From assembly GCA_036936605.1 (NCBI GenBank), contig JAUPFV010000002.1, forward strand, positions 318,262,893 to 318,326,892: DNA of 64,000 nt, read 5' to 3'. A model generated the notes under the pieces. It was not told where the DNA came from, did no database searches, and was given only the letters and a program-made list of their open reading frames with translations. Shown in pieces: positions 9,615 to 22,525 of this stretch (the stretch's first letter is position 1; each line of letters opens with the position of its first letter). A program made the position numbers and the translations under genes. The stretch is from Limnanthes douglasii subsp. nivea (Eukaryota; Streptophyta; Magnoliopsida; Brassicales; Limnanthaceae).

Positions 9615-10007
9615 TCAGATCATGATCGAGATATTTGCCAAATTAATGATGGTTTGTGTTTCGAGGGACCTAGATGTCTCGGGTGCTCCAATAATTGTGA
9701 AGGGTTTCGTCTGAGGTAATTCTTGTGGTTTAGCTAGCGCATCGGTATGAGAATGTTTTTTCATAAAATCGGCCAACTTTCTATCATCTACCAAATTTTG
9801 AACTTTTTTTTTTAGCATGAAATTCCCCATGTCAAAGTATGACAGTTCATGTGTTAAGTCATGTATCGTTATAATACTTACAATATATGTTTGGATTATG
9901 GTGATCATTGTTGGTGAACATCTTTTATGGTTTACAAGGGCGGGCCAACTTTTAGCATTGTAAAAAATAAATCCGGTATTTACAATGAGTATAATATATG
10001 AGAACAC
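9615..10007 (-). pseudogene. Possible gypsy gag-like remnant (weak)
   Basis: A 130-codon minus-strand frame whose middle (LKKKVQNLVDDRKLADF) resembles the segment after the zinc knuckle in plant Ty3/gypsy gag proteins (LKxKVQDLIDxG type). No zinc knuckle, protease or LTR was found next to it, and the N-terminal 60 residues show nothing recognisable. It may be a chance open frame. Confidence 0.2.
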
Positions 10008-10559
10008 CTCATTTTGATTTTTTTCCCTCTACAATAAGAGAGATAAACGTTGGACCCTTCCGAATTTCAGATTTATCGTTTCATCGACTTTGATTTGCTT
10101 CTTCATTTGAGCAAGAACGTAGCCAGAGGTTAACACTTTATTTTTTCGATGTATCATTCAAATAGACCTTGTTTAGGTTTGTAAAATTAATATATTATGT
10201 TGTATATCAATTATTTATTCGTTTTTTTATAAAAATAATATGATATTTTTGTTTGATTGATTGAACATACTCTATATCTATAATCTACAACATGTTGCCT
10301 CTGATCATGTGAAAAGAACTCTAGGTAAGTGATAAATCTTCTCTTTGTTTTCTTCCTCTTGTAATTTGGATATTTTAATTGTTTAATTAACTTGTTACAT
10401 ATTGATAATCATGAAATGATTCGAAATTTCAAAGAATAAAGATTTATGTTCCAGAGTCTTCGTGCCTCAAGAATGATGATAGTTATACCGTTGAGTGTTT
10501 AGGGATATATTCATAGTCAAAATCGAATGGGATAACTTTGATATCGTTCATGTATAACT
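10008..10559. other. No recognisable gene
   Basis: A+T-rich sequence up to the left end of the second copia element; no motif recognised. Confidence 0.55.
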
Positions 10560-10615
10560 TGTTGGATCATAAATTTGATCCAATTATAATGTCCAACCTA
10601 CTCAAATTTGAAGGA
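10560..10615 (+). repeat. Remnant of the 5' LTR start
   Basis: TGTTGGATCATAAATTTGATCC and the following bases match the first ~45 bases of the 3' LTR at 14721 (TATTGGACCATAAACTTGATCC) with a few differences. The rest of the LTR, the primer site and early gag are absent, so the similarity stops abruptly at the gag sequence. Confidence 0.7.
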
Positions 10616-10619
10616 TTCA

Positions 10620-11345
10620 AGGAAAAAAGATACACAAAATCTATATTCCTAATCTATCAAGAATTAGATGATGACGGCTTCGAAAAGATTTCAAGCGCAT
10701 ATTTCATCAAGAAAGCATGGGAAAAATTAAAAATCTCATACAAAAGAGTAAAAAATGATAAAAATATATGTCCCAAATGTTAAGAGGGTGAATTCGTTTC
10801 CTTACACATGAAAACATCTGAGTCTATTTCGGAATATTTCTCAAGAGTAGCAACCATTTCTAATCAATTAAAAATAAATGGTGAGAATTTAGAAGATGTG
10901 AGAGTAATATAAAAAAATACTCCATTGGTTGGATCCTAAATTTGAGCATATTTCCGTGACGAATGAAGAAACTAAAGACTCGGAGGAAATGATGATTGAC
11001 GAACTCTAAGGTTCATTACAAACCTATGAATAAAATCACAAAAAGAAACAAGAGATCACTGAGCAACTCCTCAAACTAGAAATCAAGGACATGCATGCAA
11101 GTCAATGGGATGATAAAAACAAACTAACATGGTCGAGGCAGAGGTAGAGGCCACATACGAGGTGGTTATCATGGTCGTGGACGTGACTCGAATTACAACA
11201 ACAATTATTCTAGCTACAACTATGAGAAACGAGAAATCACAATACATGGTCGTGGAAGAAAAAATCTAAACTTCAGGAATAATAAATCTCAAGTCTAATG
11301 CTATAAATGTCAAAAGTTTGGACATCATGCTTCAGAATGCAAAGG
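10620..11345 (+). pseudogene. Copia gag remnant with zinc knuckle
   Basis: Broken frames read IYQELDDDGFEKI, then [36 protein letters not shown], and QEITEQLLKLEIKDMHASQW, the familiar order of copia gag. A CCHC knuckle (CYKCQKFGHHASEC) lies at about 11299-11340. There are several frameshifts and stops (TAA at 10782; a TAA shortly before the knuckle). The first part of gag is missing. Confidence 0.85.
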
Positions 11346-11454
11346 CCCTAACAATGGAGTTAAGGAGAGGGCCAACTATGTGGAGGAGAAGGCAGAGGAA
11401 CAATATACGTTACTACTAACATATAAAAACACTAATGAAGGTTAAGACAACACT

Positions 11455-12480
11455 TTGTATCTTGATACCGGTGCAAACAACCATATGTGTGGGAAAATAA
11501 GCATGTTTGTAGATCTTAATGAAGCAGTGAGTGTAAATGTCTCTTTTGAAGATGATAGAAAAACATCGATGAAAGTAAAATGTAACATTCTTATTCATAC
11601 AAAATATGGTAGTCACCGAATAATTTCAAATGTTTATTACGTACCTAACATGAAAAACAACATCTTGAGCTTATGACAACTCCGAGAAAAAATCTATGAT
11701 ATTCACATGAAAAATTATCGTCTTTTTATAAGAGATGGCAAATGAGATTTAATTGCTAAAGTTCAAATATCAAAAAATTAAATGTTTCCTTTGAATATTC
11801 AAAGATGTTGCAAAGTGTCCTAAGGCTTGCTCCAAAGTTTCATCATGGCTATGGCATGTTCAATTTTTGGACATCTAAACTTTACAGGTATAGAGTTATT
11901 ATCTAAGAAGAAAATGGCGAGAGGATTACCTGTATTAATCATCCTGCCCAACTATGCGAAGGATGTTTACTTGGGAAGCAATTTAGAAAAAGTTTTCCAA
12001 ATGAGTTGGAATCAAGACCCAAGAAACATCTTAAGTTTATTCATACCGATATGTGTGGTCCAATCAAGCTGAGCTATCTAGGTAAAATTGACTACTTCAT
12101 TATCTTCATTGATGACTTTTCAAGAAAAACTTGGGTATATTTCTTGAAACAAAAAACGGAAGTATTTGGAATATTTAAGAAGTTAAAAGAAGTTGTGGAA
12201 AATGAGAGCGGAGATAAGATTAAAGACATGCGATTTGACCGAAGAGGGGAGTTCACAGCCTATAAATTCCAACAGTTTTGTGAAGCACATGGAATTCGTT
12301 ATCACTTGACAATTCTCATATCTCCTCAATAAAACGGTGTGACAGAAAGGAATAATATAAAAATCTTTTTTATGGCACGAAGCATGCTCAAAAGTAAGAA
12401 AGTGCGTAAGGATTTATGGGCGGAAGTAGTGGAATATACGGTCTATTTTTCCAACCGATCTCCAACAAGGAGTGTTTAGG
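11455..12480 (+). pseudogene. Copia protease and integrase remnant
   Basis: Protease YLDTGANNHMCG sits at the start. GAG-pre-integrase pieces follow in shifted frames (FGHLNF, LLSKKKMARGLP, CEGCLLGKQFRKSFP). The integrase has HTDMCGP and RFDRRGEF, keeping the first two catalytic Asp, then a stop in SPQ*NGVTERNN just before the third catalytic residue. Several frameshifts make it non-functional. Confidence 0.88.
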
Positions 12481-12999
12481 AAAAGACGCCATAAGAATCA
12501 TGGAGTGGAAGAAATCCTGGAATTTCTCACCTGAGAGTATTTAGAAGTGTAGCTAATGTCCATGTACAAGACGAACAATGAACCAAACTGGATGATAAAA
12601 GATTTTTTTTTATCTTCACCGGTTACAATTCAAGTTCCAAAGGCTACAAGTTGTACAATCCAGACAATAAGAAGGTTGTGATAAGCCGAGACGTGATAGT
12701 TGATGAATAAGGTGAATGAGATTTTGGGCACTATACAAATGAGTTCATATTTTTCACCCAAATTGAAGAAGATGAGCAAACACCAAATGAGCAATCAGAA
12801 GAGGTTGCAACCCCATATGCTTTCACCGACATCAACTACTCATTGAGATTCACCATCTTCATTTACGTTAAATGATAGTCAAAGTGAGAGAGCTGATGAA
12901 CATACAAGAAGCTTTAGTGATCTTTATTAGGTAACTGAACCAATTGATAACCTTAGACTCTTTTGTCTCTTTGTTGATTGTGAACCAGTTACATTTTAA

Positions 13000-14046
13000 G
13001 AAGCTACACAAGAGAAAAAATAGAGAAGCGCGATAGACAAAGAAATAAAGCCATCGAGAAGAATGACACGTGGGAACTCACATCACTTCTCAAGGGGTAT
13101 AAGATAATAGGTGTCTGATGGTTATACAAAACAAAAAGAAATTTTAAGGGGGAGACTAAAAACCCAAAGCGAGGCTTATTGTAAAAGACTATATTCAAAA
13201 GACGGGAATTGACTATGATGAGGTATTCTCCCTCGTTTTCCGATTAGAAACTATTAGACTAATAATTTATTTGGCAGCTCAAAACAAGTGGAAGATACAA
13301 CAAATAGATGTAAAATTAGTATTTCTAAATGACGTCCTTAAAAAATAAGTCTACATTCAACAACTATTAGGATATGAGGTCAAAGGTCACGAAGATAAAG
13401 TGTTGTAGCTAAAAAAGGCTCTTAACGGGATAAAACAAGCACCAAGAACATGGAATAATATAATCGACAAGTATTTATGAGAGAGTGGCTTCAACAAATG
13501 TTCCTACGAGCACGCTTTATATACCAAGATCAAAGATGGAGATATTTTGATTGTGTGCCTCTATGTGAATGATTCGATCTTCATCGAAAGGAACCCAAAC
13601 ATGTTCAATAAATTTAAGGAAGTGATGATGGAGGAATTTAAGATGACAGACTTGGGGCTCATGGCGTACTACCTTAGTATTGAAGTTAAGCAGCAAAAAT
13701 ATGGAATTTTTATCTCAGAAGAATAATATGCAAAAGATATCCTTAAGAAGTTTAAGGTGGAGAATTATAACCTGATAAGCACACTCATAGAGTTCGGAGT
13801 CAAAATATCCAAACACGAAGAAGATGAAATTGTAGATCCAACATTATTCCAAAGTTTGGTGGGAATTCTACGCTATCTAACTTGCACGAGACCAGATATT
13901 CTTCATGCAGTTGGACTGGATAGTCGCTGCATGGAATCTCCAACATCAACTCATTTCAAGGTTGCAAAGAGAATCCTTCGCTATCTGAAAGGTACAATAG
14001 ACTTTGGCTTACTTTATTCAATTTTTAATGATTACAAGCTTGTTGG
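13000..14046 (+). pseudogene. Copia reverse transcriptase remnant
   Basis: Reads KEIKAIEKNDTWELTS, GIDYDEVFSLVFRLETIR, QQIDVKLVFLND, LKKALNGIKQAPRTW, LCLYVNDSIF, MTDLGLMAYYL and LVGILRYLTCTRPDI in order, with stops between. The catalytic YVDD is YVND here. The domain stops at 14046 in YKLVG where foreign sequence begins. Confidence 0.9.
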
Positions 14047-14231
14047 TATATTAATAAATTCATGACTTATATGTTATCTCATAAACCATTTTTGTTATAG
14101 ATAATTATACACGTGTGTGTATATTAATAAATTTATTGGTGTACAGACTATAACAAATTTATAGAAACAATTATTATTTTCCTAAAAAGAATAAATATTT
14201 TTGATTTTATATTATTTTTATATTCATTTAA
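14047..14231. other. ~190-bp insertion inside copia RT/RNase H
   Basis: The protein reading YKLVG (to 14046) resumes as VGYRDSDLGG from about 14233. TTGTTGG occurs on both sides (14040-14046 and 14232-14238), suggesting a 7-8 bp target duplication. The insert is A/T-rich, contains ATATTAATAAATT twice and shows no clear TIR. It may be a small MITE. Confidence 0.6.
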
Positions 14232-14653
14232 TTGTTGGGTATAGAGATAGTGATTTGGGTGGAGACATAGACAATCATATGAGTACTATTGGATTTGTAT
14301 TTTTTATGTGAAATATTTCCTTCATATGGATGTCAAAGAAACAACTGATTATCACATTGTCCATTTGTGAGGCGGAATATGTTGTTGCTACTACATGTGT
14401 TAGTCATGTAATTTGGCGTACAAATCTATTGAAGGAGATATACCTAACACAAAATGAGCTAACTAAGGTGTACGTCGATAACAAGTCAGCCATCACCTTT
14501 ACCAAAAATCCAGTATTCCATGATCAAAGCAAGGGTATCGATGTCCGCTACCACTACATAAGGAAATGGATTTCAAGAAAGGATGTGCAAGTTGAATATG
14601 TGAAGACACAAGATCAAGCTGTCGTTTTTTTTCACCAAACCACTGCAAAATGA
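14232..14653 (+). pseudogene. Copia RNase H remnant
   Basis: After the insertion: VGYRDSDLGGDIDNHMSTIG, then WMSKKQLIITLSICEAEYVV, YVDNKSAITFTKNPVFHDQSK and VRYHYIRKWI, the standard copia RNase H with EAEY and DNKSAI motifs. It ends near a TGA at 14651-14653. Confidence 0.9.
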
Positions 14654-14711
14654 AGACTTCAAATGATTAATAAAACTACTAGGGGCCACACGATGGCCCA
14701 CGATCAAGTTT

Positions 14712-14720
14712 AAGGAGGAG
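14712..14720 (+). other. Polypurine tract
   Basis: AAGGAGGAG lies immediately before the 3' LTR, the expected plus-strand priming site. Confidence 0.8.
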
Positions 14721-15206
14721 TATTGGACCATAAACTTGATCCAATTAAAAGTTCCAACTCACTTAATAAGGCCCGTCAAGAAATAATCTTCTAGATACAG
14801 TTAAATAATAATTTATTTTATAATTGAGGTTGTGTGTAAGACCATCTTTAGATTGAATGCAAGAAACTCTTTATGCTGAGTTTAAGAAACTCTTTTATTT
14901 TGAGTGTAGTATTGTGGTTGAGTGCTTACGTATCCGTAAGCTCTTGTATGGTGGATCCTTATTTCCACTATGGTTCATATATAGTGGACATCTCCCACAA
15001 TTTAGACCATCACCAAACACCCCAAGAAGTAAACATAGAGATAATAAGTGAGAGAAAAGAGAGACAAGAATGCTATATTAAGTGAAAGAAATAATATTTT
15101 TCTTCTAGTGTGAGTTGTAAGAGTGACTTGTAATATTTATTTTTTTAATCTATATCAAAGTTGTTGTTTGTTTTTAGTGAGTGTTGTTTCATACTTTCGG
15201 CCAACA
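14721..15206 (+). mobile_element. 3' LTR of the degenerate copia element (~486 bp)
   Basis: It begins TATTGGACCA (TG start changed to TA) and ends GGCCAACA, so the inner inverted ends TTGG/CCAA survive. It directly follows the polypurine tract and has a TATA-like ATATATAG near 14978. Confidence 0.8.
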
Positions 15207-15509
15207 TAAACTACTGACTCCTCTTGCTAGCGATATTGAACGTTTTACACTATAAATATGCCTTATGACATTAAATTCTTGGAATAATCACTGATTTGCA
15301 TCAAAATATGTTCTTAAAGACGATAAGCTCTTTACATTTAGTGAATCCCAAATATTTTAAGTTAAAATATTTTGTATTTGTTTAATTCAAATCCAAAATC
15401 TTAATTTTTTTAGCCCATGTAATATCAGTTGAGCTAAATTGGAGGTACCTAACTGTCACAACGCTATTTTAGCACTTCAATGTACATTCTTCTAACTATA
15501 ATATTTAAC
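15207..15509. other. No recognisable gene
   Basis: Short A+T-rich stretch between the copia 3' LTR and the OPR-like pseudogene; nothing identified. Confidence 0.55.

Positions 15510-16019
<510 letters not shown>

Positions 16020-16079
<60 letters not shown>
16020..16079. repeat. (TA)n microsatellite, ~60 bp
   Basis: Uninterrupted TA repeat directly at the 3' break of the OPR-like fragment. Confidence 0.98.
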
Positions 16080-16080
<1 letters not shown>

Positions 16081-16642
16081 TTGTTATTTATTACATTTAT
16101 TACCCGTCTTTGCCATAAAAGAATATGAAGTTGCTTTCAAGTTGTATGATTTATATGAACATTTTTATGTTTGATTGCATGTATTTTAATTTACTATGTT
16201 TGTATGGTCTGCATGATCTATATATATTTGGCACGTTCTTAATTTTTTTTGTTCGATATATATCCAATCCGAATTCATTTGGTTTATAAATATTTTTAGT
16301 TGTGAAATTTGTATGATAAATAACTCATAAGATTGTTTAGTCTTTCATCAAAGCTATAAATATTGATTCTATGGAATGTTTGTATAGTAATGGGTGAAAA
16401 TAACTTTATAGATTGTACTGATGGGCTGGTAAATTTTGAGATATGATGCATTAAGATGTGGTTACATCTCTATAACGAAAAGGTTAGATTGTTAACTGCA
16501 TTTCGATTCAACATTTAGTGTCAAACACTCTTGATTGTGCTTTTTCTAGCTTAGTGACTTAAGAAAATTGTGTTTTTTATAACTGCTTTTGGTTTGGAAA
16601 TGAAATGACATTGGCCTCCAAAGGATTAACTGTGTCGTGTTA

Positions 16643-16645
<3 letters not shown>

Positions 16646-16688
<43 letters not shown>
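16646..16688. repeat. (TTA)n microsatellite, ~43 bp
   Basis: Perfect TTA repeats. On the minus strand they make a poly-Asn frame (16546-16803) that is not considered a gene. Confidence 0.97.
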
Positions 16689-16689
<1 letters not shown>

Positions 16690-17149
16690 CCTAAAATTCA
16701 AACTATCAATTATATCCAAACCATTATGTATAGTTAGAAGTTCAATAGAGTTGGTCACTTCAAATATGTAGAAAAAATTATGAAAAATTAGGTCATTGGA
16801 CAATAAACAGAAAAATAGTAAAATTGAAAGACATATAAAAAATTATGAACTATCCTCGATTCATTTCACCAACAACAAGCCGGAAAAATTTCTATACACA
16901 AATGCAGTTCAAACTTAGAAATATGAAAGTAGTACAAGAGTAACAAAAAAAGTAGATTATAACAGGGCTAAAGATAAAAACGAATGATAATATAAATAGA
17001 TAAAAGATGAAAGCATTCTTGTTTAGCTTCTACTCTTGTTCTCTACTCACTATCTGGTGTTACAAAACAACAAATGCAACCCCTACAAATGAACCCACCC
17101 AGAAAATCCACCAAAATGTATGACATATAAGTTATAATTGATATGGAAA

Positions 17150-17460
17150 GAGGATTTTGAGGAGTAAATTGTAAATAATGTAAATTTAAGAATTTAATTA
17201 TAAGTAATGTAAGTTTTATCTCTAAATCGTAATTAATATAAGTTTTAAAGAGTATTTGTAACTATGTATAATTATTAAGGACTAAATGGAAATTAATCCA
17301 CTTTTGTAACGGATTTCAGTTTGAGACTAAGTCTTGACTCCTTTATATAAAGGACAAGGCTATTCTAATAAAGAGGTTGAATACTTTTACTTTAGAACTC
17401 ATTTGTATTTTTACTTTCTCTCTCTAGATTTCTTTCTTAACAATTTACTTAGGCAAAATC
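17150..17460 (+). other. Possible solo-LTR-like promoter fragment
   Basis: The stretch has the look of a copia LTR: TTTGAGACTAAGTCTTGAC, a TATA-like TTTATATAAAGG at 17341-17352, a CT-rich leader, and TTAACA near the end. No inverted ends, primer site or target duplication could be fixed. Weak call. Confidence 0.25.
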
Positions 17461-18584
17461 ATATCTCATCAATAATAATACCAAAATACTAATCAGAATG
17501 CTTTGTTATGTTGAAACGGGTGAACATATGGTAACACATTAACTATACAAATATATAAGTACACCAAATTAAACAAGATATTACTATCATAATATAATAA
17601 TAAACTATTTTCCTAATTCAATTTTGTTAAACATAATGATAAACATTCACTACTTACATGGTCATCTCATGAAATTTTCATGTGGGGTGGAGATTATACG
17701 AGTAGCTTGAGCTCAAGTACAATTTAGACTCATGTTACAATACTATGAGTCTATTGTCCAGTACTTATGAATCTCATTTAACTATTTGAGCATTTTTAAA
17801 CAAGATTTCAGACTTGTGATCCTCTGCATATTCCTAAAAACGGTATGTTTCTTTAAAGGCCTAGTTTTGCAAGACTAACATGCAGTCTGAGGTCTTTTTT
17901 AGAGAAGCATCAAGGTCTTCCCCTTCTAATCACAAAAAGAGGATGAATCCAAACCTTTATAATACAAACCTTTATAGCCCATAAACTTCATTAACAATTA
18001 TACACTTTCTATTTAAAATTTTGAACTTTTTAACGAATTAATCATTTGAGCACAAAGGTTGGATTTCTTTAACGATTTTATGATTGAAGTAAAAAAATTA
18101 AAATAAAACCAAAACCAACTGTTATAACATCTTTACTACTTTATAAAAAAAATTATCCAAGTAAGTATATATATATATATACTCGTATATACAAGAAACA
18201 ACTTGTTATTGGCATTGGCTTTGTAGGGATCACTCTGGTAACCGTTCAAATTCATCTAGTTCTTGGTGTTGGTAGAATCCATTCGCTGTATTTTAAGGAT
18301 ATTTTTCGTAATCATTCAAATTCAGCTTTGTCTTGGTGTTCTAAACTTCATTCCTTATATTCTACTATCATTTCTTTCCAATTCCACTCAAAGAGTTTGG
18401 ATGCTCAATGAATATTAGGAACAATTTTATAGGTACAGTCTGGTGTTGTTTCCAAATATTTGATATGACCTTGAGTATTTGATTTCTGTATCATAATGTT
18501 CCTCATACTTAGAACTAGATACTCACCTATGAGTATCATGCCATGAAGACCATCTACCCCTTCAACCCCAATTGTATATATTAA
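17461..18584. other. No recognisable gene
   Basis: A+T-rich, with a short AT run near 18168-18183. Two similar pieces near 18240-18270 and 18310-18340 (sharing TTCTTGGTGTT or TGTCTTGGTGTT) are the only internal repetition seen. Confidence 0.55.
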
Positions 18585-18880
18585 AACCCAATTATAAAAT
18601 TTAGTTCAATTTGACCCGACTCGTCTTTTAATATGATATTCAACTCACCATTTATACATGTTTCGCTTCTTACAATACCTATAACATCTATAATAACATC
18701 CTTCTGAAAATTTTGGTGCATGTAACTAATATCTGGAAACAAAAACCTCACTCTCGAATGCCTATCCAAATGAATTACAATTCCATACTCATTTCGATAT
18801 CTAAAATATGTATCTTTGAGTATATAATAAGACCCTTTAATTGGCTTCCCAATTTCCTCTTTAAAGCGAACTATCCTAAT
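18582..18880 (-). pseudogene. RPA/DUF223-like OB-fold fragment
   Basis: A minus-strand frame reads GKPIKGSYYILKDTYFRYR, then HLDRHSRVRFLFPDI and DVIIDVIGIVRSE followed by ILKDESGQIELNF. The order (strand-forming segment, V.F...., VIIDVIGIV, LKDESG) resembles plant replication protein A 70-kDa-like OB-folds, including the DUF223 type spread by Helitrons. Upstream the frame breaks near 18890 and it stops at 18584. There is no zinc-binding or second OB domain nearby, so this is an isolated remnant. Family assignment is from motif memory and moderate. Confidence 0.5.
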
Positions 18881-20395
18881 TCCCTCGTTGTTTGTTTATC
18901 TTATTTGTATCATACTCAAATATAGAATTAACAGTTCCATCTACACCACCACCTCTAGAGATCATACCTACCTCCCATATTTTATGCACATGGAAAAAAT
19001 GGTATACCTTTTATTTCTGGGTGCATCTTGTAAAATTTCCAAGGTATTTATTAGTGGTCGTTAAACCGGTGATTATTGGATTTGGTTTAACCCATTCAAA
19101 CCATCTTGTTCAATTCTCATACCCATTATTGAGCAATATGAAAACTTGATTTTCAAATTCTGCACTAGAACCGATCTGCACATAAAGTGGACTAAGTGAT
19201 AAATATTTAATTTTAATTGTTTTAAAATAAAATAGAAAAACAAAATATTAAAATCTTATTCAAACTACTATAAATTTTAATAATATTTTTTTGTACCAAT
19301 TTTTTAATCTTAGTTTTTATTTTTCCAATGATTTTACTTAAAAAATATTAGAATGTTTGTAATTAGAATGTTTGGAAAAATTTGTTTTTGATCTAGGTTT
19401 ATGCGTAACACTGTGGTTTGGAAGGCTCTTAGAAGTGTTGGGAGACCGAAAATGTTGCCCGTGGATCGAAATTTCCAATTAAAACTTGAAGAAAAAGTTA
19501 TTACCTTATTGTAGTAGGGTATCTAATAACCTTTGAAAACAAAGGTTAGCTCTTCTCTAACTTTTGAGATATGAGTAAACAGATTCATGACATGATTTGG
19601 ATGTTGGAAATATTTTGGTATATTATTAGAGTGTTTTTTTTTCCTTTTTTCTTTTTAAATTGAAATTCGTGTGATATATTCTCATGTGTAAAATACTATA
19701 AGTATTTCGTTTATTCGCACTCAAGATTATAGTATGTATAATTATTCGCTCAATTTTTTTGGACTTATAATTATTGAGAGTTATAAACAATTTAAATTGG
19801 AATCTCCTTTATACAAAATTTTGTACTCCAACAAATTATGTTGCGAGTTCTCATTTTGTACTTACAGATTTTTTTCTAGTCTCTAGTTGTTATTTTTTGT
19901 TTGAACATTATAACTTTTTAGATGTTTTAAATATTTTTCATATGTATATAATTGGATTTTTTTATAAATCTTTTACTTTTAATCAAAGTTATACAAATAT
20001 AATTTATGACTTATATAGATTCAATTCAATTTTTTATTAGTATATTTGTTATATATATATAATAACTTACGTCTAAAAATATTAAAATCTACAACGAAAC
20101 ATTATGAAATAAGAATTAAAAATTTATTAATATTTGTATTGAAAAATTATCAAATAACTTCACTTTTTTATTTTTAATCAATTTGTTTTTAAGCATCGTG
20201 GTTGAATCATCGTATAACACAAAATCACAGACCAAAAGTAATTTTTAAAACTTTATTTTATATATATTCAAAAAGTTAACCATGTTTGTTTCTTTCAATT
20301 GAATATGATCCTCTGAATGTCATTCTTTTCATCGTCAGTTTTATTATCGTTGTTCACGTCCATTCGAAATACTTACAAAGATAGATAAATGACAT
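18881..20395. other. No recognisable gene
   Basis: Very A+T-rich. The open frames at 18892-19149 and 19774-20040 show no recognisable domain and have low-complexity composition. Confidence 0.55.
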
Positions 20396-20720
20396 GTGTT
20401 AGAGCTCCATAAAATTTACAACATCATGGAGCATCTGTGAATGAAGCCAAGCCGGAATTATGCTCAATGATTCATCATTCGACCAATATGATCGATTTCA
20501 AAGAAGAAGACAATGATAAGTTTGTCCAAACTATGTAACGTTATCGATAAGAAAAAAACAGATTACAAAAACTGTTGTGTCGTGCATTCTCTATGACTTT
20601 CGGAGAAAATGTCTTTACTTGGTTTAACCAGCTTTCATCAAAGGTGATGATGACTATATATTCTATTGCAAACAAAAGTCCAACGATAGCTTATACATCA
20701 AACACTTTGTCTGAATAACA
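20396..20720 (+). pseudogene. Ty3/gypsy gag-like remnant
   Basis: In plus-strand frames with stops the reading CRAFSMTFGENVFTWFNQLSS appears near 20580-20640, resembling the CRAF..TL.G.A..WYN.LP core of plant gypsy gag. Flanking frames are broken. There is no zinc knuckle or protease downstream. Confidence 0.4.
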
Positions 20721-22525
20721 CTCTAAAAATTAAATAAATTATTACTTGTGCGGTCTACCGCAATAAATTCTTACTAGATGTTCTCACAAAGGATATTGTG
20801 AATAATAATGCTCTTATTCTTTTGTGACTTGCTGTCTCAGGTTGAATAAAAAAATTAAAGTTGACAAATAATACACATAAAGACCCTATGGGCTATGAAA
20901 CTTATCCTCTATACCATCACGTTGCCTTCTGAAAGCTCAAACAGTCAGCAACATGTGAGAAATTATAAAACATAAGTAAAGGTGTAAAAAACAAATTTAG
21001 ATGGTGTTAGCATTAAATGGACCATTATTTTTAATTTTTTTCTTTTGTTTTCTAAAAACCTTATATTTAACAAACTTAATCGGTTTTTTATTATCAATTA
21101 GCTTATAGATTTCATCAATTAACTAAAAAAACTTTATGTAATGTTACCGCGATCATTATGATAAGCATAAATATATCTTTCATGTCATTCATTGTGTAGA
21201 GGGAACATCATCCTAGGATCTTCAATTAATTTGATAATTTGTTTTAATCATAAAATTATCATAATTACCTATGTAAGTGATGTAAGCCTCATACTTATCT
21301 AATTATAATGCGAAAATATAACATGATTATGTTTCATTTTCACAACCTCAACTTTTCTTAAGTTACCGCATTTTCTACATTCAAACATTTATATTCTTTT
21401 TTATTGAAATTTAACTTTACAATTTCACCTCGTATTGCTTCATAAAATTTAATGAGCACTTCCAATCTCGTTAACAAATTCATATTATATAGTGAGAATT
21501 TTATTAAATAATATAATAGTTGATTATATAAAAATATATATATTTACAAAGCAGTCAAAGCAAACCCCAATTGACATTCTTTCAAACAATTCACTTTTTA
21601 AACAATTTTTTTTAACATAAATACTTAATGTTTCAGTCTTTTTATTGAACAAAATCACGATATAATCTTCATCATTTTATATAATGTTTTTACCAATAAA
21701 CTAATTTCTAAATGCACTTAAAAAAAATCAAAGCTAGACATTGATACATAATGTAGATTATTAAACAACGCCAAAGAATTAACTTTAAATGTCATAATGA
21801 TGGCTAAGCAAAAAAATGTTTCAAGACTAAATCATACCATTGTATTATAAAATCATTTTAAATGATTATTTAGATTCAGAGTTCTATCATACTTATCCAT
21901 TTTATACAGATCAAATATTCTAGGTAATTCTCCTTTTAAAATTCTTGGAGATAGTGGTGATCGCGTTAAAGTATGCAAAGCTAATTTCGGTCTCTGGAAT
22001 GTTCTTTGATATTACTCAACCATTTTTTCCTTTTTATTGATTTTATCCTTAGACATTACTTTATTACTAAAAAATTTATCGTTATTATCATATATGTTTG
22101 CTTTGTTTTATTTATTTTGAACTATATTATCATTTATACACATATTCATTTAATCATAATTATCTTTAGATGTTATTGTTTTGGTTAACAATTATAATAA
22201 TTTATACATCTGTTTCATTTTTTAATTTTCTTTCATCGTCTCCATAAGATTGTAATACGTTAGAATTATTATTTTTATAATCATAATTTATCCAATTGAA
22301 TTACTAAAGTTTGTAAATCAGTATGAGTTGTAAGATTACATTCATTTACAATTAGTAAATGTGTAAATGACATAACATTACCTAAAACTAGAGAAATAAT
22401 GACTTGATGACGTGTTATTACTACTAAAGAATCACCTCATACTTTATTGTTCCCATAATATGGAGATAAATGATACAATTTACTACCACACATTGATTAC
22501 CTCTTATTTTATTGTTCCCACCAGG
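20721..22525. other. No recognisable gene
   Basis: A+T-rich; the 60-codon frame at 22006-22188 is hydrophobic low complexity and is not considered a gene. Confidence 0.55.

Larger units (their letters stand above)
10560..15206 (+). mobile_element. Degenerate Ty1/copia retrotransposon
   Basis: Reads gag, zinc knuckle, protease, integrase, RT, RNase H, polypurine tract and 3' LTR in order on the plus strand, with many stops and frameshifts. The 3' LTR is about 486 bp. At the 5' end only about 50 bases matching the LTR start remain, joined directly to mid-gag. A ~190-bp insertion splits the RT/RNase H junction. Flanking bases (TAACT and TAAAC) do not form a convincing target duplication. This is an old, dead copy of a different family from the element at 1-2588. 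Confidence 0.9.

Noticed and set aside
10555..15211. TAACT / TAAAC as target duplication of the degenerate copia
   Set aside because: Not identical and only five A/T-rich bases.
16546..16803. 85-aa minus-strand ORF with poly-Asn
   Set aside because: Shadow of the TTA microsatellite.
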